Assembly (NCBI RefSeq): GCF_947241705.1
Contig: NC_079271.1
Span: forward strand, 62,001 to 126,000
Source: Saccharomyces mikatae IFO 1815
Taxonomy: Eukaryota; Ascomycota; Saccharomycetes; Saccharomycetales; Saccharomycetaceae
Reading direction: 5' to 3'
DNA length: 64,000 nt
The notes below the pieces were generated by a model. That model was not told the DNA's origin, did not search any database, and was given only the letters and a program-made list of their open reading frames with translations. Shown piece after piece: positions 10,776-21,376 of this stretch. Made by a program: the position numbers and the translations under genes. Every line of letters starts with the position of its first letter. Position 1 is the stretch's first letter.

Positions 10776-11487
10776 ATTCCTTTTATTCTACCTGTGAGTA
10801 AATGGCGAGAAGAGAGAAATAGACCGTCGAAACTTTGTTCTGTGAACGTTAGAAATAACAATTGATGATACGGGGTGGGCAAGATCCTTCAGACGCTGTG
10901 TTTTATTCCATAGAGCCCACGCAGTTCCTTTTCTGCTCCTTTTCGTCTCAATAGTGCTCTTTGCTACCACTTTGTCCTTTTTCGCACACACGGCCGTACA
11001 AAATAACAGGCCCATACGTGCTCAGTGATAATCATTAAATTTTATACACATAAAAAAAATATCAGCGGCTAATATCTTAGCAAGCCCAGCTGGAATCGAT
11101 AAAATCATACACATAAGTAGATTGAACTATCTGGTGGCAATAACGGCCTTCTCAAAACACTTTCAGGTCACAGCATTACATTCAAATCGACATAATGAAA
11201 GCATGCTTGGTTTGGCACGCCCCTCCTATTTTCTCCTATCTGCTTATCTGATGCTCTTGCATCACAAGAGTGCATTCTCCATGGCTTAATCACCTCTTTC
11301 CATTTATTTTTCTCTTTCCCTTTCTCATATAGGGAAGAGAACAAAATATACGAATATATCGTGTTTTACGGAACACCCTTCGCCTCTTTCTTTCCATAGT
11401 GTAACTTTCACCCAGGGAATAAGAGCTTCAAATCGAGAACTAAACAGTGTCAAATATACTCATACAGCAAGTATAGGCGATAGCATA
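10776..11487. promoter_or_regulatory. YTA7/HUA1 divergent intergenic region
   Basis: This 712 bp region separates two divergent starts. GGTGGCAAT at 11133-11141 matches the proteasome-associated control element GGTGGCAAA at 8 of 9 positions. The HUA1-proximal part is pyrimidine-rich. A 75-codon ATG frame on the minus strand (11015 to 10788) ends 13 bp before the YTA7 start; I do not regard it as a gene. Confidence 0.4.
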
Positions 11488-12084
11488 ATGTCTAGAGACC
11501 CACACGATGATGAACTGCCGAGCTATGAGGAGGTGATCAAAGAAGAGGAGAGATTGCAAGGCCAACCACCACGACCACCGAGACCGATATCCAGCGCAAC
11601 CCAGAGGCCCCAACAGAGGCCCCAACAGAGGCCCTCGACCGTGCCATCTGCGTCTTCGTCCCATACGCATGGTCGCGTTCATTCTCATACGCCTTCGAGT
11701 TCCTATGTCCGCCCTCCACCGAAACCACAGCAGAATCCAAGCTTGCCATGGACATACCCTTCTGGGTTTTACTGTTCTAAATGTGGAAATACCGGCTACA
11801 AAATGAAGAATGGACGATCTTGTAAATCGTGTTGGAGAAGATTTGCACCTCAAAACAACATAGTTGCTGCACCAACATATTACACAAACTACACGATGCC
11901 CGTATACACTAGCGCATGGCAGGGTAACCGGCCATTGTGCGTTCAACCGGGAGACCCTCGCCTTGGAGGCATCTTATGTGGAGAATGTAGAGGGTCTGGA
12001 CGTACCAGGTTTCTATTAGATGAAGATATATGTCCTCTGTGCCACGGTGTAGGCAGAATTATAACCCAACCTCAACGCTATTAA
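11488..12084 (+). CDS. HUA1: Hua1, proline-rich zinc-finger-like protein of cortical actin/endocytosis
   Basis: The protein has 198 residues. Near the N-terminus is LPSYEEV, a PY-like motif of the type bound by Rsp5 WW domains. A Pro/Gln/Arg-rich region follows, partly built by a 12-bp tandem repeat (11603-11634). The C-terminal half has paired CxxC motifs, CSKCGNTGY/CKSC and CGECRGSGR/CPLCHGVGR, resembling the CxxCxGxG fingers of DnaJ proteins. S. cerevisiae Hua1 is a cytoplasmic protein linked to Rsp5 and actin patch assembly; its biochemical activity is unknown. The ATG at 11488 is the first in frame and gives the familiar length. It is followed in tandem by FOL2. Confidence 0.93.
   Translation: MSRDPHDDELPSYEEVIKEEERLQGQPPRPPRPISSATQRPQQRPQQRPSTVPSASSSHTHGRVHSHTPSSSYVRPPPKPQQNPSLPWTYPSGFYCSKCGNTGYKMKNGRSCKSCWRRFAPQNNIVAAPTYYTNYTMPVYTSAWQGNRPLCVQPGDPRLGGILCGECRGSGRTRFLLDEDICPLCHGVGRIITQPQRY
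11603..11634 (+). repeat. 12-bp tandem repeat in HUA1
   Basis: The unit AGAGGCCCCAAC occurs at 11603-11614 and 11615-11626, followed by AGAGGCCC at 11627-11634. It encodes an in-frame QRP-rich repeat inside the disordered half of Hua1, so copy number can change without a frameshift. Confidence 0.85.
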
Positions 12085-12398
12085 ACATGAAAATAGGATC
12101 TGGATGACCCGGTACGGCCTTAGCAGGAAACCTGTGTCGTTCGCCGAAAATAAAAAAGACCGAAGAACTGTGTGAAGAAAAGCGTTATAGCTCCTAATTT
12201 TCAAACCTGTCTAAATACTTATCACATAATCGAACTGATTTGCTTCTCTTTAACTCCTTGCATTTATTTGTACCGCGCTAATCTTTTTAATTGACACGGT
12301 ATCCGTTCATAACATACTGTACAAGCTCATCTTTAGTCGTGAGTGTGTGTGCGCGTGACTCATTCTTTCGTAAAACCAACACTTTTAATCATTCCAAA
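12085..12398. promoter_or_regulatory. FOL2 promoter with a Gcn4-type site
   Basis: This 314 bp gap lies between the HUA1 stop and the FOL2 ATG. A perfect TGACTCA at 12356-12362 matches the Gcn4 consensus. It is only 37 bp from the ATG, so it may lie in the transcribed leader and its function is doubtful. Confidence 0.35.
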
Positions 12399-13130
12399 AT
12401 GCACAACATCCAATTAGTCCAAGAAATAGAGAGACATGAAACCCCGTTAAACATTAGACCCACCTCTCCATACACCTTAAATCCCCCTGTCGAGAGAGAT
12501 GGCTTTTCTTGGCCAAGTGTAGGAACAAGACAACGTGCTGATGAAACAGAAGAGGAGGAAAAGGAGCGAATTCAACGTATTTCAGGCGCAATTAAGACCA
12601 TTTTGACTGAACTAGGTGAAGATGTCAATAGAGAAGGTCTACTAGATACCCCACAAAGATATGCTAAGGCCATGCTTTATTTCACTAAAGGTTATCAAAC
12701 GAACATTATGGATGATGTTATAAAGAATGCCGTCTTTGAAGAAGACCATGATGAAATGGTTATTGTTCGTGATATTGAAATTTACTCACTATGTGAGCAT
12801 CATTTGGTGCCCTTTTTTGGAAAAGTTCACATTGGTTATATCCCAAACAAGAAAGTCATTGGGTTAAGTAAGTTGGCGAGACTGGCAGAAATGTATGCAA
12901 GAAGACTCCAAGTTCAAGAAAGACTCACAAAGCAAATTGCAATGGCGTTGAGTGATATCCTGAAGCCATTAGGTGTTGCTGTTGTTATGGAAGCTTCTCA
13001 TATGTGCATGGTTTCAAGAGGCATTCAAAAAACAGGATCTTCCACTGTAACTTCTTGTATGCTTGGAGGATTTAGGGCTCATAAGACAAGAGAAGAATTT
13101 TTAACCCTTTTAGGAAGAAGAAGTATTTGA
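12399..13130 (+). CDS. FOL2: Fol2, GTP cyclohydrolase I
   Basis: The protein has 243 residues, the S. cerevisiae length. It converts GTP to 7,8-dihydroneopterin triphosphate, the first step of folate synthesis. The family core is intact. The segment [20 protein letters not shown] carries the zinc-binding Cys and the His pair. A later Cys in [10 protein letters not shown] completes the site, and [14 protein letters not shown] and the C-terminal [10 protein letters not shown] are conserved. The open frame continues upstream to 12291 but without an ATG. The ATG at 12399 (context CCAAAATG) gives the conserved N-terminus [16 protein letters not shown]. Only isolated substitutions separate it from the S. 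cerevisiae protein as I recall it. It converges with YGR266W. Confidence 0.98.
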   Translation: MHNIQLVQEIERHETPLNIRPTSPYTLNPPVERDGFSWPSVGTRQRADETEEEEKERIQRISGAIKTILTELGEDVNREGLLDTPQRYAKAMLYFTKGYQTNIMDDVIKNAVFEEDHDEMVIVRDIEIYSLCEHHLVPFFGKVHIGYIPNKKVIGLSKLARLAEMYARRLQVQERLTKQIAMALSDILKPLGVAVVMEASHMCMVSRGIQKTGSSTVTSCMLGGFRAHKTREEFLTLLGRRSI

Positions 13131-13385
13131 AGGAAATCCGAGTATAATTCGCAGTATATCATGTATGTATTAAATAAATGAATAGAGATATACAGAATCA
13201 ACTTTGTTCGAGCGATCTTCATTGAAAAGCGATGCGCGATTAAGCTTTTTCTCCTAACAATTTTAAGTATATATCCAGTGCTATTTTTCAGAACAGCATA
13301 GCACTAAGCGACTCATACGCACGCGGTAGAAATGATTAGATTAGTAAGCAGATAAATACAATTATGCTAATGTTATAGAGCTGGG

Positions 13386-15503
13386 TTATAAAATATTCAG
13401 ATGTTTAATCCCTGCATGAGATAACTTTTCCCGAGTAATTTCTAACTCCGGAATAGGCAAGCTATATCTGACAGTTTGCGAATCTGGCTGCTTCGCATCT
13501 CTTTCCACGTGAATACTGGTAAATAGGCCTCCAGATGTTATTGGATAAGAGTTGCACTGGTCATCATTTTCCAAGGTCTCTAGCTTTTGTTGTTTTGTAA
13601 TGACACCCGGAATGACAATATCACCGACTTTTATTCCCAAGTCTTTACTCAACTGAGCGTTGTTCAGTACGTTTTCCACTGGTATAATATCTGACCAATT
13701 TCTTTTGTTCATGAAACATGAATCTTTACGTTTATGTGTTCCATCCACTTCCTTGGTAAAAATTGGTAATGCATCTTCATCTGTCTCTGCATCGAAATGA
13801 TGCAAGCGGCATCTTTTTTGCAATAAAGTGGCCATTGCATCGGGTGGTGGGGTGTTTACAATGGCGCTCGCAATGATATTGAACATCAACCTCACATCTT
13901 TAGTTGGTTGTTCGATAATACTGGCGTTTTCCTTTTCCTTCTCCTCAGACATGATAAGATGGTGTCTATGAGTTTTTGCCCTGAACCTTCCAACGGATGC
14001 TAAATGTACGTCGCCTGATAAGATCGTAATTCTGACACCATATTTAGCTCCGATGTCTTGCAGTTTCATTACTAAGTAATTTCTTTCTTTTTTATGGTGT
14101 CTTGCGCACCAATGGTCATTTAGGTCATCCAAAAGTTCTACATCCCCATTAAATTCGTTAACAAAGCCACTAGCAAATATCCCCTTTTTAGATAGATATT
14201 TTATTGGAGCCAATAGCTTTGAGGTGAAAAGCCATTCTAACCACACCAACCTTGGGTATGCAATGGGAATACCCAACATCACCAATAAATGCCCACCGGT
14301 CAAGTTTTTTACTTCGTTCTCAACACGCTCCCAGATTAAAGAATAACTCCTCCCTGATAAAATCTCGTGTAGCTTTCTTTCGGTTCTACAATCCAAACCC
14401 AGCATCGCCATTTTCGGGCCCAACCAAGAGAATATTGAATGAGACCTTTCACCAATGTAGGCACTTCCTTTTTCGTTACCCAATATCCATTGTTTGCTTT
14501 TTAGATATGCAAAATCATCGCCATCCTGCTTGGAAGCACTAACGTGATGCTGGAAGATCATGTAGTATCTATAAGCCATTCTTCCCACTGTCACGAAATT
14601 CTCAGTCTTCATAAAGGAATCGTTGTAGGAACCATACCCATCAATAATATCATGGTCGTCCCAGATATTGATGGCTGGAATACAAGCTAAGGATTTGACA
14701 AAGCATTTTTGAGTTGTCTTAGACTTTGGTGTGGAACCGTACCAGTGACCATAACCATACCAGTTTAAATAGTGTTCTAAGTAGAACTCTCTGATTTGCT
14801 CTTTGGTCTCTTCAGTGGTTCGAGTGTTATACTTCTTGATAGGATCCTTGGTATCCAACCAGTCTTTGAAATTAGGCGCGTGCAGTTTGATATTATCAGA
14901 GTAAATTTGGTCACCACCACCGAGAATGGCATGGTAATGGATGTATTGATGCTTTTTGAGAACGTCATACCATAAAGAACCCTTGAATTTGGATGTATCT
15001 ACGCTCAATGAGAACCCGTTACATGAATATGAAATAACGTTTGAGTTTTGAGTGAAAGAGGGTATGAAGAACCTATAATGTGGTTCCATCGCGCCGTTGA
15101 CAGAATACTTCACCATTTGCTCATGTTTTGACATCGGTAATCTAATTTCGTACCTGTAAAACCATATATCGTCACCTTGTAGATCGTCCTTACGGATAAG
15201 TTTATATTCGAACGATGCTTCACTGATTTCAATGTCTTCATCACCAGAGGGCAATGAGGGGCCCAATTGATAGGTCATTTTTGGGGCACTGTTACTACCT
15301 CTGACTATCATCAGGATAGACCCCTCATAAGTTTTTTCTTCAAAATCCATATTAATGAGCCTCAATATGGGACCGCAAATCACACCAGACTTTGGAATCG
15401 GCGATGTTTCGGAACAGTCATCACAACCAGTGACATCGTCTTTATAAAGAACCTCTGGGTTCCAATTGTCGAACCAGTTTGTAGTATCCATATTACTAGT
15501 CAT
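13386..15503 (-). CDS. YGR266W: YGR266W homologue, PhoD-like metallophosphatase-fold protein
   Basis: The protein has 705 residues and uncertain function. Metal-binding motifs of the PhoD-like/calcineurin-type superfamily are visible: GGGDQIYSDN near residue 196, NIWDDHDIIDGYG near 278 and ILSGDVHLAS near 488. A hydrolase that binds metal ions is therefore plausible, but the substrate is unknown. S. cerevisiae YGR266W is reported at the mitochondrial outer membrane and cell periphery and is about the same length. No signal peptide is visible. A Reb1-type site (15664-15670) lies 161 bp upstream, and the gene is divergent from MES1. The identification rests on synteny and motifs. Confidence 0.9.
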   Translation of the reverse strand: MTSNMDTTNWFDNWNPEVLYKDDVTGCDDCSETSPIPKSGVICGPILRLINMDFEEKTYEGSILMIVRGSNSAPKMTYQLGPSLPSGDEDIEISEASFEYKLIRKDDLQGDDIWFYRYEIRLPMSKHEQMVKYSVNGAMEPHYRFFIPSFTQNSNVISYSCNGFSLSVDTSKFKGSLWYDVLKKHQYIHYHAILGGGDQIYSDNIKLHAPNFKDWLDTKDPIKKYNTRTTEETKEQIREFYLEHYLNWYGYGHWYGSTPKSKTTQKCFVKSLACIPAINIWDDHDIIDGYGSYNDSFMKTENFVTVGRMAYRYYMIFQHHVSASKQDGDDFAYLKSKQWILGNEKGSAYIGERSHSIFSWLGPKMAMLGLDCRTERKLHEILSGRSYSLIWERVENEVKNLTGGHLLVMLGIPIAYPRLVWLEWLFTSKLLAPIKYLSKKGIFASGFVNEFNGDVELLDDLNDHWCARHHKKERNYLVMKLQDIGAKYGVRITILSGDVHLASVGRFRAKTHRHHLIMSEEKEKENASIIEQPTKDVRLMFNIIASAIVNTPPPDAMATLLQKRCRLHHFDAETDEDALPIFTKEVDGTHKRKDSCFMNKRNWSDIIPVENVLNNAQLSKDLGIKVGDIVIPGVITKQQKLETLENDDQCNSYPITSGGLFTSIHVERDAKQPDSQTVRYSLPIPELEITREKLSHAGIKHLNIL

Positions 15504-16297
15504 ACTTGTATAAATTGAGTACTTCCAATCTGCTGAACCAAGATATCCTTTTGAACTCTTTTAGGAGTATGAATCCCCTCACCGTACCTCTGGCAGTTAC
15601 TTTTACTTCTTGCTAATGGACCCTTCACAATGCAGCCGTGCCGATAAAATTATCATCCTGTGATTACCCGACTTTTGGATTTTCTTTTTTTATCTGAGAG
15701 GAAAAAAGAAAAATATTATACTTGACTTTGAAACCTTCTAGGTCAGTAGTGTTGATTGACTTTAAACACAACATTAAACAGTCCTATAAATGAACAAAAA
15801 CTAAGCGCATCCACTTAGATCCAATGGAGTTGATTTTACAAACGGCAGAAAAGTGAAGTATGGTAGAAATGCTGAAATAATAGTAGCGACAGGCGATAAA
15901 GAAAAAATTTCCATAAGGGATTAAAAGTACACGGCACTCAATATTTTAGCGTAATACTATTCTATTTGGAAAATATTCAACCAAAATTCTGTTAAGAACG
16001 TTAGTACGACAATAATGGTGTATTCAGATGACGTGTTAACTTTTCATACTGGTGCTCGTTAGCCGCCGAAATGATAAAACATTGCCCGGATTATCAGTCA
16101 CTTCTTCACAGTATCACAGGATACGAAGGAATTCAGAGGCAGAAAAAATTTCTGTACGCAACTTATCGAGAGAGAGAGGAAAGGAAGAAAAAATGACTGA
16201 CTAATACTTCTCGATGTTAACAATTGTTTGCTTGCAAATATGTATCTTGGTGGAGAAATAAGAAGTAAAAAAAAAAGAGGGGGAACTTAAAATAAGT
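15504..16297. promoter_or_regulatory. YGR266W/MES1 divergent promoter region
   Basis: This 794 bp region separates two starts. TTACCCG at 15664-15670 is a Reb1-type core on the YGR266W side. TGACTGACTAA near 16194 contains overlapping Gcn4-like half sites on the MES1 side. The MES1-proximal leader is A-rich. I see no RNA gene or mobile element. Confidence 0.45.
15664..15670 (+). promoter_or_regulatory. Reb1 core
   Basis: TTACCCG lies in the YGR266W/MES1 divergent promoter. Confidence 0.5.
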
Positions 16298-18553
16298 ATG
16301 TCTTTTCAAATTTCCTTCGATAAATCGAAAAAACATCCTTCTCATTTGCAGTTGGCAAACAATCTAAAGATTGCTCTAGCGCTCGAATTTGCAAGCAAAA
16401 ATTTGAAGCTTGTGGTTGACGATGATAAGACTACCATAGAATTACGCAGCACAAAAGAAGAGTTCGTCTTGTTCGATGCCAATGCTATCTTGAGATATTC
16501 CATGGACGATTTTGAAGATCAAGCTTCTGACAAGTACCAATTTGCATTGGCATCTCTACAGAACCTGTTATACCATGTAGAACTGCCTCAACAACACGTC
16601 GAGGTTTTGACAAATAAGGCGATTGAAAACTACTTGGCTGAGTTGAAAGAACCATTGACTGCTACAGATTTGATTTTATTTGCTAACATTTATGCCCTAG
16701 ATTCTTCCCTCGTTCTATCTAAGTTTCCAGAGTTACCAGCTAAAGTACACAATGCTATAAAATTGGCTCAAAAACATATTCCGCGTGATTCCTCTTCCTT
16801 CAAAAATACTGGTGCAGTGAAAATCCAGTCCAATTTAACCGTCAAGCCAAAGGATGCCGAAATTCTGCCCAAGCCAAACGAAAGAAACATCTTGATCACT
16901 TCGGCCTTACCTTATGTCAATAATGTTCCACATTTAGGTAATATTGTTGGAAGTGTTCTTTCTGCCGATATTTTTGCACGTTACTGTAAAGGACGTAACT
17001 ACAATGCTTTGTTTATTTGCGGTACAGATGAATATGGTACTGCTACCGAAACCAAAGCTTTGGAGGAAGGTGTGACACCAAGAGAATTATGTAACAAATA
17101 CCATAAAATTCACAGTGATGTTTACAAGTGGTTCCAAATTGGATTTGATTATTTCGGTAGAACGACTACTGATAAGCAAACAGAGATTGCTCAAGACATT
17201 TTCATGAAACTGAATTCGAACGGTTACCTAGAAGAACAATCTATGAAACAATTGTACTGTCCAGTCCATAACTCCTATCTGGCAGATCGTTATGTAGAGG
17301 GTGAATGTCCAAAATGTCATTATGATGATGCACGTGGTGATCAATGTGATAAGTGTGGTACTTTATTAGACCCATTTGAATTAATCAATCCACGCTGTAA
17401 ATTGGATGATGCTTCCCCAGAACCCAAATATTCAGATCATATCTTTTTGTCATTGGATAAATTAGAGACCCAGATTTCTGAATGGGTTGGAAAGTCTTCG
17501 GAAGAAGGTAACTGGTCGAAGAATTCAAAAACTATTACACAATCATGGTTGAAAGACGGTTTGAAACCACGTTGTATTACGAGAGATTTAGTTTGGGGTA
17601 CACCAGTGCCTTTAGAAAAATATAAAGATAAGGTTTTGTACGTTTGGTTTGACGCCACTATTGGTTACGTTTCTATCACTGCAAACTACACTAAAGAATG
17701 GAAGAAATGGTGGAAGAATCCCGAGCATGTTTCATTGTACCAATTCATGGGTAAAGACAATGTTCCTTTCCATACTGTTGTTTTCCCTGGTTCTCAATTG
17801 GGTACAGAAGAGGACTGGACTATGTTACACCACTTGAACACCACAGAATACCTACAATACGAAAACGGTAAGTTTTCTAAAAGTAGGGGTGTCGGTGTCT
17901 TCGGTAACAATGCTCAAGACTCAGGCATTTCTCCAAGTGTTTGGAGATACTACTTGGCATCTGTGAGACCTGAATCTAGTGATTCTCATTTCTCTTGGGA
18001 CGACTTTGTTGCTAGAAATAACAGTGAATTGTTGGCTAACTTGGGTAATTTTGTTAATAGGCTAATCAAGTTCGTCAATGCCAAATACAACGGTGTTGTT
18101 CCAAAATTTGACCCCAAGAAGATTTCCAATTACGATGCTTTGGTCAAAGATATCAATGAGATTTTATCCAGTTACGTTAAAGAAATGGAGCTTGGTCATG
18201 AAAGACGTGGTTTGGAGATTGCTATGTCACTGAGTGCCCGTGGTAACCAATTTTTGCAAGAAAATAAGCTAGATAATACTTTATTCTCACAATCTCCCGA
18301 AAAATCTGATGCTGTTGTCGCAGTTGGTTTGAATATCATTTATGCCGTCAGCTCTATCATCACACCTTTTATGCCAGAAATTGGTGAAAAAATAAACAAA
18401 ATGTTGAACGCCCCAGCCTTGAAAATTGATGATAGATTTAATTTGGCTATCCTGGAAGGTCACAACATCAATAAGGCAGAATACTTGTTCCAACGTATCG
18501 ATGAAAAGAAAATTGATGAATGGAGAGCTAAATATGGTGGTCAACAAGTGTAA
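16298..18553 (+). CDS. MES1: Mes1, cytoplasmic methionyl-tRNA synthetase
   Basis: This class I aminoacyl-tRNA synthetase has 751 residues and charges tRNA-Met. An N-terminal GST-like domain of about 190 residues is followed by the catalytic core. The HIGH-type motif reads PHLGN near residue 212 and the KMSKS-type motif reads GKFSKSRG near 523. A zinc knuckle region carries CPVH, CPKC and CDKCG at about 321-353. In S. cerevisiae the N-terminal domain binds Arc1 together with GluRS. The N-terminal domain shows most of the substitutions relative to the S. cerevisiae sequence I remember; the catalytic core is nearly identical. It is the first of four same-strand genes. Confidence 0.98.
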   Translation: MSFQISFDKSKKHPSHLQLANNLKIALALEFASKNLKLVVDDDKTTIELRSTKEEFVLFDANAILRYSMDDFEDQASDKYQFALASLQNLLYHVELPQQHVEVLTNKAIENYLAELKEPLTATDLILFANIYALDSSLVLSKFPELPAKVHNAIKLAQKHIPRDSSSFKNTGAVKIQSNLTVKPKDAEILPKPNERNILITSALPYVNNVPHLGNIVGSVLSADIFARYCKGRNYNALFICGTDEYGTATETKALEEGVTPRELCNKYHKIHSDVYKWFQIGFDYFGRTTTDKQTEIAQDIFMKLNSNGYLEEQSMKQLYCPVHNSYLADRYVEGECPKCHYDDARGDQCDKCGTLLDPFELINPRCKLDDASPEPKYSDHIFLSLDKLETQISEWVGKSSEEGNWSKNSKTITQSWLKDGLKPRCITRDLVWGTPVPLEKYKDKVLYVWFDATIGYVSITANYTKEWKKWWKNPEHVSLYQFMGKDNVPFHTVVFPGSQLGTEEDWTMLHHLNTTEYLQYENGKFSKSRGVGVFGNNAQDSGISPSVWRYYLASVRPESSDSHFSWDDFVARNNSELLANLGNFVNRLIKFVNAKYNGVVPKFDPKKISNYDALVKDINEILSSYVKEMELGHERRGLEIAMSLSARGNQFLQENKLDNTLFSQSPEKSDAVVAVGLNIIYAVSSIITPFMPEIGEKINKMLNAPALKIDDRFNLAILEGHNINKAEYLFQRIDEKKIDEWRAKYGGQQV

Positions 18554-18901
18554 AATTAGTTAGAAGCATTTTTTTTCTCGTATGTTCTCGTTTTCGTTTT
18601 TAAAGACGGTGAAAGTTTTAATCAATATATAGATTCTATTTTGATATATTACAAGTTTTAGCAACCCTCATTGATTACTTTTCTAACTTTTCTTAAGGTT
18701 AATTGATTGTGTGATGTTGAGTTGGGGGAATCTGTGGTTTCTTGATGAATTATTTCTTTCTTTGTATAAGTACTATTTACTAGATTGACGCTATAAATGT
18801 AAGCCATTGAGGGAAAAAAACGAAACTAGAAATTAGAATACCTTACGCCGCATGAAATAAAAACAAGGCATATGCCAAAAGAAGAGGTTTTCCAAAAGAA
18901 A
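18554..18901. other. MES1-SAY1 intergenic region
   Basis: This 348 bp, AT-rich gap holds the MES1 3' end and SAY1 promoter. T-rich tracts follow the MES1 stop, and an in-frame ATG at 18872 precedes the conserved SAY1 start by 10 codons. I see no other element. Confidence 0.4.
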
Positions 18902-20176
18902 ATGGCTGCTAACTCTGATGTTGACTCTAAAGCTGTATACTGTCGACTCCAGGAAAATAAAATTATCAACGTTATATCGAGCGACTGTGTTGATCTAAAT
19001 GATGTGACTTTCCAATGGAGCGCCATACATATACATTTGTTCCACGGATTAAAATTTGTTGCCCTATTGCTTACAGTAGTACCTGTATGTATAATCTTTG
19101 GCTCTATAAAGATTATTGTTCAACGCCGACGTAGGTTTTGCCTTGATCATGTGAACAGAATTTTTTTAAGACAAAGTTCCTGGATTCTCGATGAAAGTAT
19201 TTGTCAATACGTGCTTAATCCTTTGTTTGTTTGTTTATACCCTTCTACTTTTTCTGATCCGACTTATGTCAAATATGAGGTTTCAGTAGAGGATCAGGAA
19301 TCTCCAGAGAATACTATTTTCCAAGATCGTCGACTAAAGGCACCTACCGTAGTGGATACAAAGTTTTACCAATATGTTATGCCAGAGGGATTTAATCCCA
19401 CCATAGATCCAGTTTTAGTGTTTTATCACGGGGGTGGTTATGCCCTTAAATTGACCCCAACATCGCTGTCATTTTTGAACAATATGCGAAACGCTTTCCC
19501 TAAGATGGCTATCCTTGTTCCAGATTATACAGTTACAGCTACCGATGACCAGTCGAAGAAGTATCCACTACAAATTTTACAGAATGTGGCCATTTTTGAT
19601 TATGTCGTCAATACTATGGGTTGCAAGAATGTGGTGATTATGGGAGATTCCGCTGGTGGTAATGCAGTTTTAAACATTGTTTTGTATTTGAGAAAGTGTC
19701 ACAGGAAAATCTATCCAAGAAAAGTCATCGCCATAAGTCCCTGGGCCAATGCCACTTTTTTTCATGAAGGAGAAAAGGAATACATGCAACAAAAACAGGA
19801 ATGGGATGGCCTATGTTTGAAGAGCCATTCGATGTTTGGGAGAATGTTTGTGGGGAGCAACCCAGACATTGATTTCACTCGTGATCCTTTTGTGAACATT
19901 GAAAAGAACTTCGATACAAAAGCATGGCAAGATATTTTGGAAAAGTGCTCCGTGATGATTACCTACGGTAGTGACGAGTTGTTGAGCTTTCAAAATAAGA
20001 TCCTGGCAAAAAAAATGATCGAAGCTAGTGAGGGATTCGATTACTTTACCTCTGAAAATGTACTACTCGAACATCAAGGTTACCACACGGGACCTATATT
20101 AAACTATTCTCGTAATATGGATCGATGGACAAGCATACCATCTATCGCTCGAATCCTCAAGTTTATGCAATCCTAA
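18902..20176 (+). CDS. SAY1: Say1, sterol deacetylase of the ER membrane
   Basis: From this ATG the product is 424 residues, the length I recall for S. cerevisiae Say1. It is an alpha/beta hydrolase of the hormone-sensitive-lipase type: the oxyanion-hole motif HGGG is near residue 174 and the nucleophile elbow GDSAGG near 246. The C-terminal HQGYHTGP probably supplies the catalytic His. One hydrophobic segment at about residues 45-67 (KFVALLLTVVPVCIIFGS) is a likely membrane anchor placing the catalytic domain in the ER lumen. Say1 removes acetyl groups added to sterols and steroids by Atf2. An upstream in-frame ATG at 18872 would add MPKEEVFQKK; I chose the downstream ATG because it gives the conserved length. 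Confidence 0.93.
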   Translation: MAANSDVDSKAVYCRLQENKIINVISSDCVDLNDVTFQWSAIHIHLFHGLKFVALLLTVVPVCIIFGSIKIIVQRRRRFCLDHVNRIFLRQSSWILDESICQYVLNPLFVCLYPSTFSDPTYVKYEVSVEDQESPENTIFQDRRLKAPTVVDTKFYQYVMPEGFNPTIDPVLVFYHGGGYALKLTPTSLSFLNNMRNAFPKMAILVPDYTVTATDDQSKKYPLQILQNVAIFDYVVNTMGCKNVVIMGDSAGGNAVLNIVLYLRKCHRKIYPRKVIAISPWANATFFHEGEKEYMQQKQEWDGLCLKSHSMFGRMFVGSNPDIDFTRDPFVNIEKNFDTKAWQDILEKCSVMITYGSDELLSFQNKILAKKMIEASEGFDYFTSENVLLEHQGYHTGPILNYSRNMDRWTSIPSIARILKFMQS

Positions 20177-21166
<990 letters not shown>

Positions 21167-21376
21167 GTTACATCTGAGTACACTGTTTATATATCTCAAT
21201 ACGTTGTATATTCATAATCTGTAATAACCTTTATCTTTTTAGATACACACTATCAAAGCGAGTCCGAGCTATTGGAGTTTCGACAAATTGGAACAAATCA
21301 CTTTTGCAGAACCATATATATAGGAAAAACAACGGAAACCAAAAAGAGCAAACTATCGAAAAGCAGACGATTAGCA

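Noticed and set aside
10788-11015. 75-codon minus-strand ATG frame ending 13 bp before YTA7
   Set aside because: No homology is recognised, and composition looks like chance. As a uORF it would block YTA7, so transcription probably starts downstream.
12291-12398. 36-codon N-terminal extension of FOL2
   Set aside because: There is no ATG in the extension; the conserved start is at 12399.
21272-21376. 35-codon N-terminal extension of APL6
   Set aside because: The first codon is TTG and no ATG precedes the conserved start at 21377.
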